DNA from: WJKP01 sp964531215
GTDB lineage: Bacteria; Patescibacteriota; Patescibacteriia; CAIXNZ01
DNA: 10,388 nt
Assembly: GCA_964531215.1 (NCBI GenBank)
Contig: CAZHFK010000038.1
Location: 1 to 10,388 of the forward strand
Reading direction: 5' to 3'
A program made the translations under genes and the position numbers. The notes under the pieces were generated by a model that saw only the letters and a program-made list of their open reading frames with translations, had not been told where the DNA came from and ran no database searches. Below, one piece after another: positions 6,272 to 10,388 of this stretch (the first letter of the stretch is position 1; each line of letters starts with the position of its first letter).

Positions 6272-6496
6272 ATGACGAGTTTGGGTAATATTTTTTTGCG
6301 AGTTGCAGATAGTATGTTTGAATTTTTATGTAGGCTGTTTGGTGAAGACGCTGATGATGATGGCTGGGATTTTAATAATTCTCAGGCAGTATCATTTTGT
6401 GCTTATTGCGGGGAAAAAGTTTACGGAGTTGATGTAGCGCAAAAAATAGTCATTTGTGATTCTTGTCAAGAAGTTATAAAAGAACCGAGTGAGTGA
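6272..6496 (+). CDS. Small zinc-ribbon protein of unknown function
   Basis: Not recognised as a named family. Starting at the ATG favoured by the Shine-Dalgarno spacing, the protein has 74 residues; a GTG one codon earlier would give 75. Numbered from the GTG, residues 1-24 form a hydrophobic, probably amphipathic helix, followed by an acidic run (E26-D-A-D-D-D-D-G). The C-terminal half holds C44-x2-C47 and C63-x2-C66, two zinc knuckles of one treble-clef or ribbon-type site. The protein is probably cytosolic and could bind a nucleic acid or a protein partner; nothing in the sequence decides between them. It follows murJ by about 37 bases, probably on the same transcript, and a terminator ends the unit at its stop codon. 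The real start and coding status are well supported, the function is open. Confidence 0.85.
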   Translation: MTSLGNIFLRVADSMFEFLCRLFGEDADDDGWDFNNSQAVSFCAYCGEKVYGVDVAQKIVICDSCQEVIKEPSE

Positions 6497-6512
6497 GCTC
6501 GGTTTTTGTTTT
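6483..6512 (+). terminator. Intrinsic terminator overlapping the zinc-ribbon stop
   Basis: AACCGAG (6483-6489) pairs exactly with CTCGGTT (6498-6504) around the 8-base loop TGAGTGAG, followed by TTTTTGTTTT. The gene's TGA stop (6494-6496) lies inside the loop, so the last codons form the left arm. It ends the murJ unit. Confidence 0.88.
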
Positions 6513-6530
6513 ACGAAATTTAATTATTAA

Positions 6531-6546
6531 ATACGAATATACGAAT
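6531..6546. repeat. Two tandem copies of ATACGAAT
   Basis: The 8-base unit ATACGAAT occurs twice in direct tandem in the gap between the murJ-unit terminator and the lepA promoter. Two copies of so short a unit may be chance in AT-rich DNA, but could also be a binding site. Confidence 0.4.
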
Positions 6547-6582
6547 ATCTAATTATTGTAAAATTAGTATATTGGTAAGCGA

Positions 6583-6611
6583 TTGATTATTTTGAATGAG
6601 TTTGTTAGAAT
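6583..6611 (+). promoter_or_regulatory. Extended -10 promoter of lepA
   Basis: TTGATT (6583-6588), a 17-base spacer and TAGAAT (6606-6611) form a good sigma70-type promoter, strengthened by the extended -10 TG at 6603-6604. Transcription from about 6618 gives a leader of roughly 30 bases without a Shine-Dalgarno. It would serve lepA, the small ORF after it, and probably recJ. Confidence 0.6.
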
Positions 6612-6647
6612 GATTGCATATAGACTCAGAATTTTAATATTTAATTT

Positions 6648-8513
6648 ATGGATCAAACATTTATACGTAATTTTTGTATTATTGCACATATTGACCATGG
6701 TAAGTCAACTTTGGCTGACCGGTTTTTGGAATCTACTGAAACAGTAGAAAAAAGAAAAATGAAAGAACAGCTTTTGGATTCTATGGATTTGGAAAGAGAA
6801 CGCGGTATTACCATTAAATTGCAGCCGGTGCAAATGAAACATAAAGATTATATTTTAAATTTAATTGATACGCCGGGGCATGTTGATTTTAGTTATGAAG
6901 TTTCACGTTCCTTGGCTTGTGTTGAAGGCGCTATTTTATTGGTTGATGCTACTCAGGGGATTCAAGCCCAGACTATTGCCAATTTATATTTAGCTTTGGA
7001 GCAAGATTTAAATATTATCCCGGTTATTAATAAAATTGATTTGCCTAATGCTGAGATCGAAAAGACCAAACTGGAAATAATGAATTTATTAGGTTGTGAA
7101 GATAATGAAATTTATTTATGTTCTGCCAAAACAGGTGTCGGAGTCAAAGAAATTTTAGATGCTATTGTAGAAACTGTGCCGACTCCTTTGGGAATACCGA
7201 CTAATCGGTTTCGCGGTTTGATTTTTGATTCTTTTTATGACGAATATAAAGGCGTAATCGTTTATGTGCGTAATTTTGACGGTCAGATTAAAAAAAATGA
7301 TAAGATTTTTATGATAGCCAATCAAGCTAACGCCGATGCTCTGGAAGTCGGGATTTTAAATCCTAATTTAATAGCTTTACCTGAATTAGAAACAGGTCAA
7401 ATCGGTTATATCGTAACGGGTTTAAAAGACGTTGAAAAATGTAAAATCGGTGATACCATTACTTTACAAGGTTCTGATGTTGAGGCATTGCCTGGTTATA
7501 AAGCAGTCCGCCCCATGGTTTTTGCCGGTATATTTTGTAAAGAAGGTGATGAATTTAATAAATTAAGAGAAGCGATTTATAAATTAAAACTTAATGATTC
7601 AGCCTTGACTTTTGAACCGGAAAATTCAGCTGCTTTAGGCTATGGTTTTCGTTGCGGTTTTTGGGGCTTGTTGCATTTGGAAATTTTTCAGGAAAGATTA
7701 AAACGTGAATATGATTTGAATCTGATTGTTACTGTTCCCAGTGTGGCTTATAAAATAAGTTTAAAATCAGAAGGTTTGAGTAAAGAACTGGGGGCTAAAT
7801 TAAAATTCAAGGAAGATGTTTTTATTGATAAATTAGAAACTAATCAGGTGATTATTAAAAGTCCGGCTGATTTGCCCGATCAAAATTATATTGAAAAAAT
7901 AGAAGAACCAATGATTACGGCCGATATTGTTACTCCGAAAAAATATATGGGCGATGTGATGCAATTGGTTGTTGAAAAAAGAGGCGAGTATGTTAACACC
8001 GAATATTTATTTGCCGAAGCAGAACGTGATCAGCGGGTGATTTTGCATTATAAAATGCCTTTGGCTTCGATTTTAACTGATTTTTACGATAAATTAAAAA
8101 GTATTTCATCCGGTTATGCTTCTTTAAATTATGAATTTGCCGGCTATCAAGAGGCTGAAATAGTTCGTATGGACGTTTTGGTAGCTGAAGAAACGGTTGA
8201 GGCTTTAGCCACTTTGGTTTATAAAGATGAAGCTTATCGGGTAGGCCGGCAAATTGTCAAAACATTGAAAGAAAATTTACCCAAACAATGGTTTGTGGTA
8301 AAATTACAAGCAGCAATTGGCGGTAAAGTTATCGCCGCGGAACGTTTAAATGCATTGCGTAAAGACGTAACAGCCAAATTATACGGAGGTGACGTTACTC
8401 GTAAACGCAAACTTTTGGAAAAACAAAAAAAGGGTAAGAAAAAGATGCAGGCTATGGGTGCCGGTAAAGTTGATATACCAACTGAGACATTTTTAAAAAT
8501 ATTAAAAAAATAA
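6648..8513 (+). CDS. lepA: Elongation factor 4 (LepA), ribosome-associated GTPase
   Basis: Translational GTPase that acts on the ribosome, proposed to back-translocate or remodel stalled complexes and to aid initiation or subunit assembly. All GTPase motifs are intact: P-loop A13-H-I-D-H-G-K-S-T21, switch region with the RGIT at 52-55, D74-T-P-G-H78, N128-K-I-D131 and S159-A-K161. Domain II, the EF-G-like domains and the LepA-specific C-terminal domain follow, the last with L570-R-K-D-V and Y579-G-G-D-V-T-R. At 621 residues it is about 20 longer than E. coli LepA; most of the excess is an insertion around 372-399, before the SPADLP stretch. The start gives the usual IRNF N-terminus. A 32-codon ORF begins two bases after its stop. 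Confidence 0.98.
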   Translation: MDQTFIRNFCIIAHIDHGKSTLADRFLESTETVEKRKMKEQLLDSMDLERERGITIKLQPVQMKHKDYILNLIDTPGHVDFSYEVSRSLACVEGAILLVDATQGIQAQTIANLYLALEQDLNIIPVINKIDLPNAEIEKTKLEIMNLLGCEDNEIYLCSAKTGVGVKEILDAIVETVPTPLGIPTNRFRGLIFDSFYDEYKGVIVYVRNFDGQIKKNDKIFMIANQANADALEVGILNPNLIALPELETGQIGYIVTGLKDVEKCKIGDTITLQGSDVEALPGYKAVRPMVFAGIFCKEGDEFNKLREAIYKLKLNDSALTFEPENSAALGYGFRCGFWGLLHLEIFQERLKREYDLNLIVTVPSVAYKISLKSEGLSKELGAKLKFKEDVFIDKLETNQVIIKSPADLPDQNYIEKIEEPMITADIVTPKKYMGDVMQLVVEKRGEYVNTEYLFAEAERDQRVILHYKMPLASILTDFYDKLKSISSGYASLNYEFAGYQEAEIVRMDVLVAEETVEALATLVYKDEAYRVGRQIVKTLKENLPKQWFVVKLQAAIGGKVIAAERLNALRKDVTAKLYGGDVTRKRKLLEKQKKGKKKMQAMGAGKVDIPTETFLKILKK

Positions 8514-8515
8514 AT

Positions 8516-8614
8516 ATGAAACGTAATAAAATAATAAGAATTACTTGGATGTTTATCGCTTTGATAATTATTTTTACAATGCTAATTTGGACTTTAGGAC
8601 CGGCTTTTTATTAG
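8516..8614 (+). CDS. Predicted 32-residue single-pass membrane protein
   Basis: Reading from the ATG two bases after the lepA stop gives 32 codons and a TAG. The product has a basic N-terminus (K2, R3, K5, R8) followed by one hydrophobic helix from about I9 to L27 and a short G-P-A-F-Y end, the pattern of an N-in single-pass membrane peptide. There is no Shine-Dalgarno, like most genes here, but the spacing suggests translation coupled to lepA. I do not recognise the family. The hydrophobic and charge layout and the position favour a real gene; the short length leaves doubt, and the ORF could instead be chance in AT-rich DNA. Confidence 0.6.
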   Translation: MKRNKIIRITWMFIALIIIFTMLIWTLGPAFY

Positions 8615-8667
8615 TTTGGGACTTTGAGTTCTAAACATATCCATATTAATTATTCACTTATATATAA

Positions 8668-10386
8668 ATGGAGAAAAAATGGGTTGTAGCCAAGCCAATA
8701 AGTTCGGATTTTAAGAAAAAATTTCCGGAAATCCCGGGTTTGATTTTACAACTCCTTTCCAATCGCAATTTAAAAACTCAGACTCAAATCGATCAATTTT
8801 TGCAGCCTGATTATGGTCAAGATTTGCTTGATCCTTTTTTATTTCCTGAAATGGAAAAAGCTGTTGCCAGGGTTTATCAAGCAATAACAAATAAAGAAAA
8901 AATAACCATTCATGGTGATTATGATGCTGATGGCGTAACTTCTTCAGTTGTGTTGGCTGATATTTTGAATAAGCTGGGGGCTGATTTTAATATTTATATT
9001 CCGCATCGCGAAAAAGAAGGTTATGGTCTAAATGAACAAACAATCAAGTATTTGGCTAGTAAAAAAACAAAATTAATTATTACCGTTGATTGCGCTACCA
9101 GCAATTATGATGAAATTGAGTTGGCTAAGAAAAATAAGATAGATGTAATTGTTACCGATCATCATGCCGAACCCGCCAAATTACCCAAGGCTTATGCGAT
9201 TATTAATCCTAAAGTTAAAAAATGTAAATATCCGTTTTATGATTTAGCCGGCGTCGGTGTTGCCTTTAAATTAGCTTGTGCTATTATTGCTAAAGATGAG
9301 AACGGTATTTTCCCACCAGGTTATGAAAAATGGCTTTTGGATTTGGTAGCAGTCGGTACAGTAGCTGATATGATGCCACTTTTGGGTGAAAATCGGGTTT
9401 TGGTTAAATATGGGTTAATAGTTTTAAATAAAACCAAACGTTTGGGGTTGAAACTTTTGGCTGATAAAGTCAACATTTTACCGGTAACCGAAACCAAATT
9501 AATTAATTCTGAAAATATTGGTTTCGCTTTAGGCCCGCGGATTAATGCTGCCGGTCGCATGGATCATGCTAACGCCGCTTATCAGCTTTTAATTTCTGAA
9601 GATTATAATGAAGCCAGAGAATTGGTTGACGGATTGGAAAAAAATAATCTGCAAAGACAAGCTAAAACTGAAAAAATAATGACTGAAGTAAAAAAAGAAA
9701 TTAAAGATTTGGATAAACAATATTTAATTTTTGCCGAAGGTGAAAACTGGCCATTAGGTATAATCGGGATTACGGCCAGTAAATTAAAAGACGAATATAA
9801 TCGACCTGTTTTAATTATTACCAAACAGTCGAAAAAAATTGGCGGTTCGGGCAGGAGTATTGATGAATTTAATTTGATTGGCGCTTTAAATCAAGTTGCC
9901 AAATATTTTAAAGTTTATGGTGGCCACGCCGGAGCCGCCGGTTGTACTTTAAAAAGCAAAAAAGATTTACAGGATTTTAAAAAAGATATTTTAAAAATTG
10001 CGCAAAAAGAATTAAAAGGCAAGGATTTACGGCCCAAGATTAAGATTGAAGCCGAATTAAATTTACAAGATTTAAACTGGCAGCTTTTTGATATGATTGA
10101 GAAATTTGAACCTTTTGGCAATGATAATCCCAAACCGTTATTTTTGGTTAAAGATTTAACCGTTGAAAATGTTAGGGCAGTAGGCAGTGATGAGAGTCAT
10201 TTGAAATTATTTTTAAAACAAACCGGACAAGTCAAAGGTTTTGATTCAATTGGTTTTAGGATGGGGGAATGGGTGGATAAAATAAAATACGGTGATAAAG
10301 TTGATATAGTTTGTGAAATTAATTTAAATGAATTTAATGGTTCACGGAATTTGGAATTAAAATTAGTTGATATTAAGCAAATTTAG
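8668..10386 (+). CDS. recJ: Single-strand-specific 5'-3' exonuclease RecJ
   Basis: Degrades single-stranded DNA 5' to 3' in recombination and in mismatch and base-excision repair, using Mn or Mg ions. The protein is complete at 572 residues, close to the family's usual length. DHH-domain motifs are in order: H82-G-D84-x-D86-x-D88-G, D141 in the VDC strand, D164-H165-H166, and G230-T-V-A-D234. A helical linker with N293-A-A-G-R297 leads to the DHHA1 domain with G418-G-H-A-G-A-A-G425. An OB-fold domain follows the EPFGNDNP stretch (481-488). All metal ligands are present, so it should be active. The gene starts 53 bases after the small ORF and has no obvious promoter of its own. Its TAG lies two bases before the window ends. 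Confidence 0.97.
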   Translation: MEKKWVVAKPISSDFKKKFPEIPGLILQLLSNRNLKTQTQIDQFLQPDYGQDLLDPFLFPEMEKAVARVYQAITNKEKITIHGDYDADGVTSSVVLADILNKLGADFNIYIPHREKEGYGLNEQTIKYLASKKTKLIITVDCATSNYDEIELAKKNKIDVIVTDHHAEPAKLPKAYAIINPKVKKCKYPFYDLAGVGVAFKLACAIIAKDENGIFPPGYEKWLLDLVAVGTVADMMPLLGENRVLVKYGLIVLNKTKRLGLKLLADKVNILPVTETKLINSENIGFALGPRINAAGRMDHANAAYQLLISEDYNEARELVDGLEKNNLQRQAKTEKIMTEVKKEIKDLDKQYLIFAEGENWPLGIIGITASKLKDEYNRPVLIITKQSKKIGGSGRSIDEFNLIGALNQVAKYFKVYGGHAGAAGCTLKSKKDLQDFKKDILKIAQKELKGKDLRPKIKIEAELNLQDLNWQLFDMIEKFEPFGNDNPKPLFLVKDLTVENVRAVGSDESHLKLFLKQTGQVKGFDSIGFRMGEWVDKIKYGDKVDIVCEINLNEFNGSRNLELKLVDIKQI

Positions 10387-10388
10387 AC

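Noticed and set aside
249..8513. Recoded UGA (Gly), as in some Patescibacteria
   Set aside because: No in-frame TGA in the long conserved genes; murJ ends in TGA followed at once by TAA, and the zinc-ribbon TGA lies in a terminator, both consistent with TGA as stop.

Overview
This AT-rich window carries ten protein genes, all on the + strand, with short intergenic gaps, near-universal absence of Shine-Dalgarno sequences and A/T-only leaders. The gene set (pduL-ackA acetate module, murJ, lepA, recJ, a thioredoxin-fold lipoprotein, small unknowns) and the sequence style suggest a fermentative bacterium of the Candidate Phyla Radiation (Patescibacteria). That placement is an inference from style, not from a marker phylogeny. 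The long genes have no in-frame TGA, and two genes appear to end with TGA, so the standard bacterial code fits better than the UGA=Gly code of Gracilibacteria/Absconditabacteria.

Layout. (1) Positions 1-248 hold no gene, but contain a relatively GC-rich segment with a 9-bp inverted repeat, then two good sigma70-type promoters in tandem. They drive a single gene, a lipoprotein with a GILT/DsbA-like thioredoxin domain, closed by an intrinsic terminator. (2) An extended -10 promoter starts a tight four-gene unit: pduL (phosphotransacetylase), an MBL-fold hydrolase, ackA (acetate kinase) and a CcdA/DsbD-like membrane protein. PduL and AckA together turn acetyl-CoA into acetate plus ATP. The CcdA-like protein could carry electrons across the membrane to extracytoplasmic thiol proteins such as the lipoprotein of region 1. 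(3) A nested inverted repeat sits in the leader of murJ (lipid II flippase). murJ is followed by a small zinc-ribbon gene that has the only strong Shine-Dalgarno in the window, then an intrinsic terminator overlapping its stop codon. (4) An extended -10 promoter precedes lepA (EF4), a 32-residue single-pass membrane ORF two bases downstream of it, and recJ, which ends two bases before the window ends.

No RNA gene, mobile element, CRISPR array or phage gene was seen. No clearly new multi-gene system is evident. The observations most worth a second look are the bacterial GILT-like monothiol lipoprotein and its possible CcdA-type partner, the MBL enzyme between pduL and ackA, the altered acetate kinase, the small ORF after lepA, and the zinc-ribbon gene with its exceptional ribosome binding site.
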